From assembly GCF_947179165.1 (NCBI RefSeq), contig NC_077242.1, positions 1,612,001-1,676,000 of the forward strand: 64,000 nt of DNA, given 5' to 3'. Position numbers and translations under genes: made by a program. This stretch comes from Solanum dulcamara (taxonomy: Eukaryota > Streptophyta > Magnoliopsida > Solanales > Solanaceae). This document shows positions 13,013-26,788 of this stretch, piece after piece. Position 1 is the stretch's first letter, and each line of letters begins with the position of its first letter. A model generated the notes under the pieces. It did no database searches. It was not told the origin of the DNA and was given only the letters and a program-made list of their open reading frames with translations.

Positions 13013-13130
13013 ATACAAATTCTGAATTTATACAATTAGGAAAATTCTGGATTTATACAATTAGGAACCGAATTATATAAATTCTGAATTTATACAATTG
13101 AGAGCCGAATTATACAAATTCTGGACGTGG
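13013..13130. repeat. Minisatellite of TTATACAATT/AAATTCTG units
   Basis: Four or five imperfect units of the form AAATTCTGAATTTATACAAT recur with spacers of 10-25 bases (some with CCGAATTATA). The array is probably part of an older dispersed repeat, since flanking sequence from about 12800 is also repeat-like. No coding potential. Confidence 0.6.
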
Positions 13131-15801
13131 GCCACATAATTATGATTGTAAGTTAGTGGTGAATGGTAATTTAACTAAACTATAGTTACATTAACTAACT
13201 AACTAGTATATGTTTGTTTATCTAGATAATTTTCCCTGAAGAGAAGGAATGTTCATTACTTTTGTTTGGTAATCAAACGATTTATAAAAAACAAACAAAA
13301 AAACTTCTATAAAACTTTGAATGAGTTGGATTATGACTCATATATAACTCAACCGCATCTTGACTCGATCTATTTCAGCCCAAGTAACCTTTGAACGGAT
13401 TAATGACCTATCAATTTATTAACTCAACATATTTTGCTTCATTCAAATCTAGTTCAACCCATCCTGTCGACAACCCTATTGATGAAGTACTCTCCTTTTC
13501 GTATTCATTAAAATTTGGCATAGTGGCTAGAGACTAAAGTGTCGACTAGGGAGTTAACTAAATAAAATATGAAGTGGAAATATATTTTGTTTGTATACAT
13601 AGGTTTATAATAGTTCATTGCTTCTTGATCAGGCAATATTAAATTTATGCAGTTGCCTGATTGGACATATCATATATATTGAAATGAAAGCGTAAAGAAG
13701 AATGCATGCTATAGGCTCCATATTTTTTTTAAAAAAAACTCCTGAATTATTGCATAGTGAATTCGCCAACAAGGAATAGAAATAATATACTTTCAAATTA
13801 AATAAAGTTGGGTAATGGATAAATGATAATGAAAAAAGTAAGAAAAAAAATTCAAAGGCTTGCATAGTACGAATTAATAGTTGTTGCGATACTATAACTA
13901 CTACTCCATATATTATGGCTTTGGCAAATATATATCACTCCTCACGCTAAGGTAACAGTATATATAACACGGATTGGATCCGGACTAATTAGGATTCACG
14001 CCAGAAAGTTCTATTTTGGAGGCTAGTAAAGAGCTTAATTTCTAGTTATCAAAGGCGACTCTATACATACGGCTTTGAATTTGAGACCATTGACTAAAAT
14101 TGGAGAAATATTTATCACTCGGCCACAATCTTTGGTGAAGATCAATCAAATAGTTGTTATGATACTATAACTACTACATATATTATGGCTTTTGCAAATA
14201 TATATAACATGTACAGTCCTTTCGCGCTATGTAACAGTATATAATACTGTAGCTCCTAACATATTGGCAAGGTTTTGCATGTTTGCCATTTTACGCTTGC
14301 TTGCCAATTAAAAGGTCGCTTTCAAGTCAAGAAACTAATTAAAATACATTAATCAGATCAATGAAGTGAGTTGAGAATTGTGGTATGCATGTTCAAATTC
14401 AGGTAAAGACAAAAAAAACACTATTAGTTGAGAGCAAAGACGAAAAAAAATACTACTTCCCTTTTGTTATAGTTTTAGTGGACAAAGTTACCTGGTACAT
14501 ATAATACCTATTTTCTATAGGAGATGATAGATATCCTGTGAAATCACAGAGTCAAAGTGCGCGTAAGCTAATTCAGATAGTGTATTGTGGACTGCATGCA
14601 ATATTATAGGTTCTTCCTTGTTATCCTTGCAATATTACGCTCTAATTTAGACGACAAATTTTTTTTAGATGGCATTGACTCTCTTATTATTTATTTTGAA
14701 GTCCAAATGGCAAAATATTGAAGTTACACTGGCAATTTTTTTTATTTGTTAAGTCGGACATGAATGTGAATAATTAATTTGTTGGAGAATAAGACAACTG
14801 ACCTTTTGTTCCTGTTTTTTTTTTCCTCCTCATTTCCCTATCAGATCAAGAGACTTAAAATAATATCTACTCAACGAACTAATTAACAAGAAAAGAAACT
14901 GAACAAGACATAGAAGCAGAACGTCCAAATTAAAGTTGGTGGCCTGCAAGAAATCACTAGGTAACTATTATAGGTGGAAGGTGATAAACATCTCATAAAA
15001 TTAGTTGAGGTACACATAAGATATGGCAGACGACATTTATAAAAAAATTCCACTAAATTATTACAAGTCACTAGTTTTTATTCACGATCAATATTTAATT
15101 TGATCGTAATTAAATAGGCATAGTGAAGTAGTTGTAGTTGGATATATGCATTAAACAGGAGCACATCAAAGGACGATGTTCTAAAATTGCTTTAGATTGC
15201 AAGTTGATTTTTTTTGAATCTCCTTACTAAAATTCATGATCATGTCACCAAAGTTATGAAGTTGGCGAGTTACAATTTAAGATCGGAAAAGAAATTGTGC
15301 ATAATGGCATTTGTGATTTTAAATATGGATGTCAAATGGATATGCCGGATTAAATTAATTAGGTGAGTCATATTTTCATGAGCTAATTTTGTCATCTTTA
15401 CAAGTGCTTCAACTAAACCGACATTTCGATGGAACTTTAGAAGTAGTTGAAAAATCACTGTGGCCTTGAATTTCTTGCGATTTGGTATGTTTGGTCGTTG
15501 CATTAATTTAAACCCTCCATTTTTTTTTTACAAATCTTTATGCTATTTAATTTGTGACCTTACATGAAGCTGCCAATTTTATGAGGTTGTTTTTGACTGA
15601 TATCAAAGTCTTTTTCCTAACCAACTACTTAAATTATTGAAGGAAAAATTTTAAAGTTAAGATTTCTAAACTATCCTCCAGAAAATTAAGGCGTAAATAA
15701 AGAAGATTTTGCGTTAATTGCTTAGAATAAATCATTGCTTAATTAACTCCTTTCTTCTCTTCTAGTTTAACCCTTGATTAGGTATTTGCGTTAAAAAAGT
15801 A

Positions 15802-16058
15802 CTCCTCCGTCCATTTTAGTTGTCATAAGTTGCGCTTTTCGAAAGTTAATTAGACTAATTTTTAAAGTTAAATTATATTACTTTAACTTAATATTATAAA
15901 GTAAAAAATTAGATATTCAAAAACTATACGAAAAGTACTATAAGTTACAATTTTTTTCATATCAATATGATAAAAAAATATATCTTAAAATGTTAGTCAA
16001 AATTCATATAGTTTGATTCTAAAAAAAAAATCATGACACTAAAATGAGACAGAGGGAG
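15802..16058. mobile_element. Stowaway-type MITE (257 bp) with TA duplication
   Basis: The left end CTCCTCCGTCCATTTTAG and the right end CTAAAATGAGACAGAGGGAG form the inverted repeat typical of Stowaway elements. TA flanks both ends (15800-15801 and 16059-16060). The interior is AT-rich and noncoding. Such elements are moved by Tc1/mariner transposases in trans. Confidence 0.85.
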
Positions 16059-16284
16059 TAACATCTAATGAAGAAAAAATAGTTCTCTAGGTAGATTAGG
16101 AAATTTACCAATTTGGATATAATGACACAACAAAATTATGAGGTGAGAATGCATATTAATGAACCATGGTTTAGTACGAAAACTCTATATGCAAATAACA
16201 AACAGATACCGTATATTTATTCGTGTAAACACAAGAGTGAGGGAGACATGAACGAAGGGAAAGAGAAATAAGACCAAAAAGGAA

Positions 16285-16357
16285 TGGAGATGCGGGGTAT
16301 CGATCCCCGTACCTCTCGCATGCTAAGCGAGCGCTCTACCATCTGAGCTACATCCCC
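16285..16357 (-). tRNA. tRNA-Ala (anticodon AGC)
   Basis: A 73-nt cloverleaf reads on the minus strand from 16357. The acceptor stem GGGGATG pairs with CATCTCC (one G-U). The D arm is GCTC...GAGC, the anticodon stem CTCGC/GCGAG closes the loop TTAGCAT with anticodon AGC (16322-16324), and the T arm is CGGGG/CCCCG. The discriminator is A. There is no intron. Internal A and B boxes are intact, and a T5 pol III terminator (AAAAA on the plus strand, about 16275-16279) follows within about 10 nt. It should be a functional nuclear tRNA gene. Confidence 0.96.
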
Positions 16358-16889
16358 ATGTGTGAACAGTGTTTGCAGAGAAATTATATCTCAAGTTTAT
16401 GAAGAAAGAATCAAAGCAGAATTAGGTCAGGGGCTTTGAGAAAGGTATCGACGTTCCTCCTATCCAGGCATTCTTCTTCCTTCAATACGAGTGAATATAT
16501 ACTTGATCAATTACCTATTTTTACTATTCTCATATAACCATCTCTTTTTTAGCATCATACCATTTTTTATTATCAAGTATTTTTTATTAACAAAAATTGT
16601 GTATCTCTAATAAATAATATTCTCGACACGCCTCAAGCTACAAGAATTTTCGTAAGACTAATGAATCCTGCATATTAATTTGTCAAGCATGTTCCTATAT
16701 ATCTTCCAATTGATACATTATATTTCACTCTTTAGTTTCTTTTGTTGATTATGTAGACACTCTATATAATTCTCCACATCTTATACTACTAACATTAATC
16801 TGTCATCCAAAATATCAATTACATTTTATACATCTCTGTTAGGCAAGCTAGAAATAATCTTTATTTGCCCCTTTTTATAATTGATCCCC

Positions 16890-18379
16890 TCAAGGTACAT
16901 CACAAATATTTGGAGGTATCTTTGGAATTTTTACTTCTAAGAATTTGTGATCACCAGTACTCAAAAATGCCTCTGTTTTCTTCCAATCTGTATTTTCAGG
17001 AAGTTCAATCCTCCGAACACAACCGTGTTCCCACCAGTTCCCAGCTTTCCAGTCCTTCGTCCCCGTCTCTATTTTCAACCTCAATTGCCCACTGACATCT
17101 AAAACTTTCCCATCCTCAACGGAAACACGAATGATATCTTTACCCACTCCTGTTGCAATAGATGTCAATAGTGTTATTCGAATTAATATTGCAAATCAGG
17201 GGCCAAGGGAGTTCAATTGAATGAGTTTTATAATAAGAGTATATACTTTTTCATATGTACACCATGGTTCTAGTCGAGAGTAATGAATTCAGTTGAATTG
17301 ATAAAATCCATCATAAATACGTCTCTACTAAATAGAATGAAGATGTTTTAACTTAACTCGAACCAATCCTACATGTAGCTCTACCCCTGATTATGGTCCG
17401 CCAAGAAAACTACAACATGTTGCAATTCCGCGGGAAATTAGCCAATGGAGTTGTAGGTATATTTCCAGCTGTTGAATTGCCCTCATTATCTTCATAAACT
17501 AGGCAAATTCAACAGCCTACATGGTCTTGTGTAGGGTGCTAATTGCTAGAAGCATCCTATATGTAGTTTTTATGTTAATCATACTATTCAAAAAATTTAT
17601 TCGCTGCATGTTGGATATTTCAAATATACAACATTTTTGGACAATCAAACACATGTGCAATAATATTTATGGAGAGTTCAGACAACATATTCTACTTCTG
17701 ATCATATGAAGTAGACATGACGGTGCTATAAATCAGAGGCAAAGCTACATGTAAAGAATCAAATTCTTTTCACTGAAAATTATATTATGCAAATAGCGTA
17801 AAAAGCAATTATTTTTGTATACATATAGATTGTTTCTTTAATATCTTAGAAGCATCTCGTATATCAACAAAGGTAGTTCACAATTACTATAACTAGTGTA
17901 GCTTAAAATTAAATCCTACAATAGTATAGTTCCACTACATGACATTCAAGTAAAATCAGGCTCAGAGCTAAAATACAGTTACTAACACTTGAAATGACAG
18001 TATAATTCAGAATACATAAAATTCAAATCCTGAATCCGTCTCTATGTAAAATAACATGAAACTCACCTGAAATTTCTGCTTTCAACACATAATCTGTCTC
18101 AGTTTGAGTCCAATCAACTGTGCACTGATTATTATTGGAACTTTTTGCATTGGACAATAACACATCTGAATCAAATTCCCATAGTGGAAATGCATCAGAA
18201 GGATCAAAAAATTTCCCAAACAAAAGTGGACTAAAAAGTGAACCTTCACACAAAGCCTTGTGTGTTATAAAATTCCCTTTGTTCATGAATTTCACAAACA
18301 CATCTTCTTTTAATGGAACACACCATTTTTTAGGATTTGGTTCTTCAAATTGAACTTCAACTTGTTTGTAACTAGTCAT
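16890..18379 (-). CDS. HSP21.7: Class VI small heat-shock protein (HSP21.7-like), 2 exons, 190 aa
   Basis: Exon 1 is 18379-18067 and exon 2 17149-16890, joined across a 917-bp intron (S-G split codon, donor CAG|GTGAG, acceptor AACAG|GAGTG), giving 573 nt. The N-terminal half carries GSLFSPLLFGKFFDPSDAF and PLWEFDSDVLL, the signature of Arabidopsis HSP21.7 (class VI, 192 aa). An alpha-crystallin-type domain follows: VDWTQTETDYVLKAEI (about 90-105), DGKVLDVSGQ, GNWWEHG and RRIELPENTD. Small heat-shock proteins are ATP-independent holdases that bind unfolding proteins. No targeting peptide is evident, so the cytosol is likely. I saw no convincing heat-shock element upstream, and class VI members are often weakly heat-induced. 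Confidence 0.93.
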
Positions 18380-20686
18380 TGAATTAAAGAAAAAGAAATT
18401 TGAATAATGATGGAGGAGAATTTGAGATTTGAATTCCTCTTATACTAATTCTAGTGGTGCAAATGAACAAAGAAGAGAACAAATTCTTATGGAATATTTG
18501 AAAAAATGTGCTGTAAAGATAAGGGAATATAATTCTTTTCTAGATTTTTTCCCCGTCTTATATACGAAAGTATGAGAAAATTACTTGTGGAACACCCAAA
18601 ACAAATCAATGGTTGTCGATGAATTGAGACGGTAGGGTCAACGGGTTCAATCGAATCGTTTCCAAAAAAAATTATACTATTTATATATAGTTAAAAATAA
18701 TTTTATTTGTATGTATATTATATCTATAATAAATGTTGAATCTCTTTCAGCTATTTTGTGTGTTGACTTCTTCATATTTTGATCCATCTTAATGAAAATT
18801 CAGTCCTTAACAATATATCGACGTGGTATAATAAAGTAGCCAATTGTTTGTTATATATAAGAGATCGTTTGGTTCAAAATAACTTTTTCGTAGGATTATA
18901 ATAACATCCCATTCTATATGGGATAGATAATTAATAATTTCATATATTATTTTGATATGAATGTAATTCTAGTAATGAAGAGAAGTGTGAAAGGAATACT
19001 TAAAAGTCCATTATCTACTGCTGATGATGATTAGTGTCACCAATTTCTTCTTTCAACTTTCTATATATGTTCTTCATTTGTGGAATTAAATTAGCTTTAA
19101 CCAAAAGGCATTATTTCTGCATATCCACTGTAGGCAAAAAAAAAACAAAAACAGATGGAATCTGTCAGATTCATATTGAAAAATTCATGGCCATAGCAGG
19201 TTGGAATCCAGTACTACTTTTGAATACTGAAAACACAAAGTCACTTCAATTTATACTTAATTTTCAAATTAGTTAAGCTTTTGTAACAAGGCAATTCTAT
19301 AGTGATATTGTTTGCTTTGTGGCTAAGCTGACGTGACTTAAAACATGTCAATAAGGTCTCCTGCTTCTTTCCTCACATCTATCATCACCTCTTATGTGCT
19401 TTGCCGATATGAGATTTAGCTAAAGTGTCATTTACACCTTCTTAAAAATAATCTTTTCAAAAACGTAGAATTTGCCTAAACTCAAGTGAATGTTGAAGTT
19501 TGCCCCATCATTACCCAAAATTGCATGCAGAGCAACTCTATTCTCTGTAATAGCTCATTCCGACATTAATAATATTGCCGGCTTTAAGCTTAGACTAACA
19601 CAATTTTAAATGCGTCACTAAAATTTTTGACTTGTTTCTTATATACCCAACATCTATCATATTTGTGTGGATGTATTTCGTTCAAAATAAAATAAAATTG
19701 TGTGGATGTGGATTTGGCGAATGTCACAATTAATTATAAAAAACTTTTGAGGGTATATAAATAAATACTTAAATTTATATAAAATTGAATACGTAAACAC
19801 ATACATTCTACATGGTATAATAAATATAAGATATCACATAAGACAAAAATTACCATATAAAACACCATATAATTTTAAAAATTCATTTATTTTTAAACTT
19901 TGTACCTAGTCAAATGAGGCAGAACTTAGATATTTACGTACAACATATGAGATGAAAATAAAATGAACCACCCCTGAGAGGCCATGCATGGATCTCTTCA
20001 GCGCCATTTTCGCTTTCTATTGTTCAAAGAAATGGATTAAACAAAATTATGTAGAATTACAGAGAGCAACAAAAATGCGATACATGATTGGTGAATTTTG
20101 CTAGCTATCCATAAACACAGAACAAAAAATTTCACTTTTCCGCTCAAAGAATTATTTCGGGTCAATTTCATGCCCCTCCTTGACCCGCACCCAATTCTTG
20201 TATGATTTTTTGTATTGGAGCATTTTTTGCTCGATCTCGTTGCATACAAAAACCCCAAGTGAAAAAAGAATTTATATTTTTTTTGATTTTTTTGGGGGCG
20301 GGGCCTAGGTTTTGAATGACATTGTAGATTGTAATTATTTATTTTACAATTTGGGGAGGTGGGTTTGATTTGTCGAGTTTTTGATTCGATTATTGACGAA
20401 GAAGAGTTATTGATTTATTTTTTTTGGATTTATGAGTGTTTGATTTCACTGTAATTAAGTTTTTTGCATGAAAATTGGAGATGGGTCACAAAGATTTGTT
20501 GTGATTAAGACATTTGGAAGTGGAAATATTGTTTTTTTTGAAGACCCATATAGAGTTGGGAGGTTAAATGCAGATTTTTTTTTGATCTTTTTGTGTGCCC
20601 TTTAGGAGAATTGAGGGTTTGTGGGGTTTATCTAGAATCATTAATGAAAGACAATTTCTACTTCTTTGATGCTGATTCAAGGGCAA
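18380..20686. other. Divergent upstream region of sHSP and formin genes
   Basis: It contains the promoters of the minus-strand small heat-shock gene (left) and the plus-strand formin gene (right, long T-rich leader around 20270-20590). The segment at 18860-18960 (GATCGTTTGGTTCAAAATAA) resembles one end of an old MITE without a matching partner. Nothing else is recognisable, and the short open frames in it lack motifs. Confidence 0.6.
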
Positions 20687-23600
20687 ATGGGTGTGAGAGG
20701 AGTAGTTCATTTCTTTGTGTTCTTTTTTATGCTTTTGGTAGCAGCACTTGGAAGCAAGGACTCAGAAGAGCATTTACTTGACAATCTCATCAACTCTCCT
20801 GATATTAACAGGGACATGGTACCACACTTTTTAATTGTCTTTTTCAAATGTTTCTTTGAAGAAAATTTTGAGTTACTTAATTGAACATTACTTGATCCCT
20901 TACCTTCGACGAATATGTAGTTATAGGAGTTTGTGGAATGGTTTCATGCTGCCACACAGTTAGTGTCGATTAATCAGAGAAACTACTCTTCGTTGATGAT
21001 AGAACAACCTATGCTTGATATCATTTCTGTATCAACTAAGTGTCATTTGTGCTGTTCTTTGTCCCACTACCTTTTCTTTTCTTGATAAACAAAAGCTTAT
21101 ATTCTTTTTTTGTTTTTCTTTGATTTGCGACGAGTTTTATGTTCTTGTTTCTATTAACATAGTGAAAAGAAAATTGAGTTTGCATTAAAGATTGGACCTG
21201 AATATTTGCCCACTTATTGATATCTTCAATACCAAAGCAGAAACACTTTGCAAAAAGTGCCATAACGAAATATAATTTATCTCCACCCTATGATTTATAA
21301 TTGAGCAAGAGAACCCCAAAGTAAAGCCTTCAAAGATGAAATTGAAAATCAATCAGGCTGAACAATTCCCCTTTAAAAATTTAGCCTTCGTCTTTCTTTT
21401 TGATCAGTTTTATATCACTCTAGCCTTTTCAATGGCGTTCTTTCATGTCTTTACTTCATTCAAAATTAAAAAATACCTCCACCTATGACTCTCCTGAAAT
21501 TAATTATTGTGAGATGTTAATACTAATTTTATATGTACATGTTTGAGAATGAGCATTCATGAGAAAGTTTGATTAAATCTTCTCTTGCAGGTTGAGCTAT
21601 TGTGGTTGAACTGTAGGATAGAGTTAACAAGTGCTAATGACGCTGTTGATCTTGAGTATTATGTCGCGGAGGAAGATTCAAGTGTGAGAGGTGAAGTCCT
21701 CCTTAGAAGTAGCTCAGAAAACCATAACCATATCGGTGACTTGCATCCGCTTGTTAAGCAAGCCCTTTTAGGTTGTTTGAGGGAAAAAAATCTCTTGTTT
21801 CTTATATGTGGAGAGAAGGGCTCACCAAATTGGTATGCCGGGTGTGTGGAGTTTCTCTCCTCCTGGCACGGAGCTCCTAAACGACGCAAATTGAAAGCTG
21901 CACCTAAGCCTCCTCCTGCCCCTCCTAATTCAAAGCCAGCTAAATCACGAGATCACAAAAACTCAAAAAAGAAATCTGCAGCTAAAGACAGTAAGAAAAA
22001 AAACACGGTTGGAGTTCCTATTATAGCGGCTGCTGCCGCCACATCCATTCTCATAACACTTCTGTGCATATGCTGTTGTTGTAAGTGCTGTAGGAGATCC
22101 AAAAAGGGGTTGAATGATGAGAGGCCTCTTCTTAGCTTAAGCTCGAGTGACTATTCATCACACAAATCATATGCTTTAGGATCTTCATTCAATAATACTG
22201 GAAATCATTCATTCAATAACAATCCCAATGATGATTCTAAAATTGAGATTCGAAGGACGGGACCAGCTGGAATGCTTCCGCTGAAACCACCCCCTGGTAG
22301 GGCGGTTCCTATTGAAGCTCCTGCCCCACCTGCACCTCCGCCTCCTGCAAAGACAACAACTCCTGCACCTGCTGCACCACCTCCACCACCAGTAAAGCCT
22401 TCATCTGTTGGCCCAAGTCCGTCTACACCTGGACCTCCTCCTCCACCACCTATGATGCCTGGTCCTCGAGCACCACCTCGGCCACCTTCCACGGGCTTGA
22501 AGCCACCTCGACGTTCGCTTCTTGGACCAAATGCATCCACAAGTGCTTCAACTGAGGAAGAAGATACTGATGCCAAAGCTAAGCTTAAGCCTTTCTTCTG
22601 GGATAAGGTTCAAGCCAACACTGACCAATCAATGGTTTGGCATCATGTCAAGGCAGGATCTTTCCAGTAAGTCTATCTTTTCTTGCGTTATGCAGCTTTA
22701 AATCATTTTAATTTAGGAAGGAGTTCAATAGGCAATGAATATCCTTTAACAGGTTTGATGAAGAGCAGATAGAGACTCTATTTGGATTTACCTCTGGTGA
22801 AAAAAAGAAGAATGGGTCAAAGAAAGACTCCCAAGATGCTTCCAATCTATATATTCAAATTATTGACCAGAAGAAGGCACAAAATTTATCTATTCTTCTT
22901 AAAGCCTTAAACGTGACAACTGAAGAAGTTTGTGATGCACTGAAAGAAGGTGATCATCTGTTCCTTTTTTCACTCCTTCAATGCTTAAATGTCAAAGAAC
23001 TGCTAAAAAGAATGTCTTCTTTAGCACTATATTGAATTATGACCCATGTTGTACCTTATTGACTACAGATTCCCTAATTCAGAGAACTGAATGATTACCT
23101 AGAGGTTTCTATGATCTTTTGCAATGATTAACATATAAATAATGTTTGCATGCAATTGCTTCAGCACACTTTTAACTGAAGGAAAAAAAATCTGTGAAAG
23201 ATTGAAACAAAAATAAATTAAAAAGGAAGTGGAGGAAGAGGAGTTGCGCAAGACTCGTCTGCACATTCACTTTTCACGTGTTTTAAGATCATTGGGCAAT
23301 ATTTCTGTTTTTGTTCTTGCTGGTTATCTTGTTATTCAAGGAAAGAATTGTGCTTAGCTGATTGTCGATTTTCCATCTCCTTCCTGCCAATCATTGAAAT
23401 TTCTTGAAGGTCCTTAAAGATTTATTTCTAGCTGTATGCCATGCTTCTGTGGTGAACTATTTGCATGCCTTCATTCCATAAACCGATCTTAGCTTTCGGC
23501 AGTGGGTGCAGACACAGCCAGGTATATAGACTGCACCCACTCCGAACTTATTAAGGGCAAATCTTGTATCGACCTCTGCTTCATTGTTGATCTTTAAATA

Positions 23601-26600
23601 TTTACTTGCTTTTGTATTCTATTTGTCAGTTCTGAAATTGTTCTTGGAAATTGTTGTTCCAAATGCCTAATTATAGTTGATCTAATGCTTCCTTATTACA
23701 TAAGTGTTTGCTCTGGTATACTGCCTCTTAAACTAGAATGCCTTAATTCACTATTGCTGAGATTGATTGAACATATTCTAAATGCATCATCACATTAATA
23801 ATTGATATGAAAGTGTATTCAAATGTGAAACTGAAATACTTGAAACAGTTTCTCATTAGGAGTTAAGAATGTTACTAGTGTTAGCTTATTAGATCGTATC
23901 ATTGAGGAGGAAACTTTCTCGAAAGTAGGTAAGTTACTTGTGAAGGAAGGAGTTCTAGTATTGATCGGCGTTGGTCAAGTTTGCCTGCACCCCCCCCCCC
24001 CTCACACCCACACACATAAGTGCTCTTTGCTTTATTAATTCAACTAGAATTGTGGTATTGCTTTTTCACCTGAAGTCTATGAAATGCTCGACTTTGGTTG
24101 ACTCCCTTCCGAAGTAAAGTTATGAAATGCATTCAAGTGAAACAATAGATGTTTTTGTGCATTTTATCTAGTTAGAGGACTGGTGTTTGTTTATGTGAGT
24201 AATTGTCCTTGAGACACCCTTTAACCTTTCTCTGCATGTACATGTTCTCTAGGAGCAGCTTTACTACTGCAGTGAGCAGTTTTTATCTGCAATATCACAT
24301 TCAGTTTTGAAACATTGCTGAGAGCCTTACCTTGCAATGGTTACATATTCTAAATTTGATGTCAGAATAAATAAGAAGCAGCAGTTTCGCTTAGGGTAGC
24401 ATGATCACAATGATAATACTGTCAACATACGGTTTCTATTTGCTGTCAATTGGTAAAGCATTGATGTACTTGTATGTTAATTAGAGTGATATTTCTTGGA
24501 AGTGGAATGTCGTGTGTTGTTATTGTTTGCATCTACCGCAAAGCGTGACTAGTGGTTTAAATTTATTCAGGAAATGAGCTTCCTGCTGAACTCATTCAAA
24601 CTTTGCTAAAGATGGCACCAACTGCTGAGGAAGAACTGAAGCTGAGGATCTACAATGGGGAACTTTCTCGGCTTGGGCAGGCAGAGAGGTTCCTGAAAGC
24701 TTTGGTTGAGGTTCCATTTGCATTCAAAAGGCTAGAGACATTGCTTTTCATGTGCACTCTTCAGGATGAGGCATCACTGATTAAAGAATCATTTGCCACC
24801 TTGGAGGTGAGACTGTTTTCTTGATTACTATCCACTTTTGGGTTGTAAAGAGTGAAAATCTCCTAACTTGTTTGTGGTTTTCATATTGGAAGAAAGACTG
24901 AAATATTCTGGAACTTTTGCTTCCAGTATAAGTCTAAGTGGACTTGTCTGAAGAATCGATGTGTTTATATGGACAGTTCTTTATTGTTGCCTCTGTTTAT
25001 ATGTTCCCAATCAATTTATAAGCAGACAGGATAACCATAACTGACCTCACAACAAGAACTACGCCTCAGTCCCAAACAAGTTGAAGTTGGCTATATGAAT
25101 CATAACTGACCTTGTTTCCTAAAAATGATCAATAACTGTAATAGCTGAAAAAAGAGTGGGTTGTTATAGGAAAATCTACCTGGGGAAGTGCCCATAGTTA
25201 TCATATAAAATGCTGATATTAGTAAGAGAAGATTGGGTTTGTGCATCTAAGGCCATAACAGGTGTTGCACTGCTTTTTACTCTGCTTTATTGTGGTTGTT
25301 CCCTATTTCTTTTCTCTTCCACTATGTTGAAGTACTAGAATTTTCTAGAATTTTGGAATACCAAATATTTTATTGACTTTCTTGATGGAAAAGTAACAGG
25401 AGTATTGTGGAACTTCACTTTGCAATTACTGAAATAAGACCTTCACTTTTAGTCAAGCTTCAATTTAGAAGGTTAACTCGTTTGCTGTAAGCAAGTGTGA
25501 CTCAATTTATTATATCAAAAGACACTTCATTTTGAGCTAGTGATACATGGTTTTATGCTTATTCTTTATACCTGATGAAAGTTTGATGACATGGTTCTTA
25601 CCTTATGAAACATAGAGCTATATATGCCGAGTTGGAAATATATAGTGTTTACTTTCCTTGCAACCGGTGTCTTCTTCACATATGTTAACGACATGGTCTG
25701 CATATGCTCAATACATATTTTATGCATGAAGGATATTTAACATAGCTTCATGCATGAGCACTAGGCAGAAGCTTCTATCTTTGCGGCATATGTGAAGTAG
25801 CTTGTGTTTATATTGTTCTGTTCAGTTTTTTAATATTCCTTTGACATTGGTGTTTCATGCATGCTCTTTCGTTGTCCAGGCTGCTAGCATAGAACTCCGG
25901 AATAGTAGGCTGTTTCTCAAGCTCCTTGAGGCTGTTTTGAAAACTGGCAATCGAATGAATGATGGAACGTTTCGTGGTGGTGCACAAGCATTTAAGCTTG
26001 ACACGCTTCTGAAATTATCAGATGTAAAAGGAATAGACGGGAAAACTACATTGTTGCATTTTGTTGTTCAGGAGATAATCCGCTCAGAAGGTATACGAGC
26101 TGCCCGTGCTTCCAGGGATCAACGGAGCTTGTCTAGCATCAAGTCCGATGATCTGCTAGAGGATTTGCCTCAGGATCAGGAAGATCAGTATCGAAATACT
26201 GGTTTACAAGTTGTCTCCGGTTTGAGTAGTGATCTTGGAAATGTTAAAAAAGCTGCAATTCTGGATGCAGATAACTTAACGGGCATAGTGTCCAAACTTG
26301 GCCATGCACTTATAAAAGCACGCGATTTCCTAAATTCAGAGATGAAGATCATAGATGATGAAGATGGGTTTCACCAGACCATGAAGAACTTTGTGCAGAA
26401 TGCTGAGGGTGATGTCATGTCATTACTTGAGGAAGAAAAGCGAATAATGGCTCTTGTTAAGAGCACAGGTGATTATTTCCATGGAAATGCTAGGAGGGAT
26501 GAAGGTTTGCGATTGTTTGTGATTGTTAGGGATTTTCTAGTTATTTTGGATAAGGTATGCAGAGAGGTAAAAAATGCTCCAAGAAAAATAAATAGCACAC

Positions 26601-26788
26601 CAAGGAGGGAAAATGTAACTCTAACAATTTCAGAATCCACCCTTTCACAGCGACCTGATCAATCCGTTCCTTCACCACAACCTGATAAATCCGTCCCTTC
26701 AGCACTACCTGATCAGCGTCAGAAGCTTTTCCCGGCTATTGCAGACAGGCGAATTGATGATTTTAGTTCAGACGATGACAGTCCTTAA
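20687..26788 (+). CDS. Class I formin-like protein (FH5-like), 5 exons, 849 aa
   Basis: Formins nucleate and elongate actin filaments; class I plant members sit in the plasma or cell-plate membrane. Exons: 20687-20818, 21591-22666, 22753-22949, 24571-24806, 25880-26788; all phases agree (2550 nt). The start MGVRGVVHFFVFFF gives a clean signal peptide; an in-frame ATG 18 nt upstream (20669) is an alternative. An extracellular part with cysteines and proline-rich APKPPPAPP is followed by a basic KKK stretch, a transmembrane helix (about 184-207, VPIIAAAAATSILITLL), a cytosolic cysteine cluster (CICCCCKCC), a proline-rich FH1 region (about 270-345) and FH2 from KLKPFFWDKV (375). FH2 includes GNRMNDGTFRGGA (570-582) and DGKTTLLHFVVQEI. 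The C-terminal tail ends DDFSSDDDSP. FH5-like is my best subclass guess. Confidence 0.93.

Larger units (their letters stand above)
9566..16284. other. Gene-poor region between kinesin promoter and tRNA-Ala
   Basis: The first 400 bases are the kinesin 5' leader and promoter. The rest is AT-rich sequence with no gene I can support. It contains a decayed Stowaway-like element (10052-10502), a 393-bp TIR MITE (10937-11329), a TACAATT-rich minisatellite (about 13013-13130), a diverged direct duplication (about 13874-13955 and 14150-14250) and a Stowaway MITE (15802-16058). Open frames at 13629-13865, 14883-15071 and 15270-15503 (minus) show no family motif. Confidence 0.6.

Noticed and set aside
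18380..18560. Heat-shock elements upstream of the small heat-shock gene
   Set aside because: TTC and GAA words occur, but I found no run of three correctly spaced nTTCnnGAAnnTTCn units.
18860..18960. GATCGTTTGGTTCAAAATAA segment as a complete MITE
   Set aside because: No matching inverted end or target duplication found, so only one end of an old element is likely.
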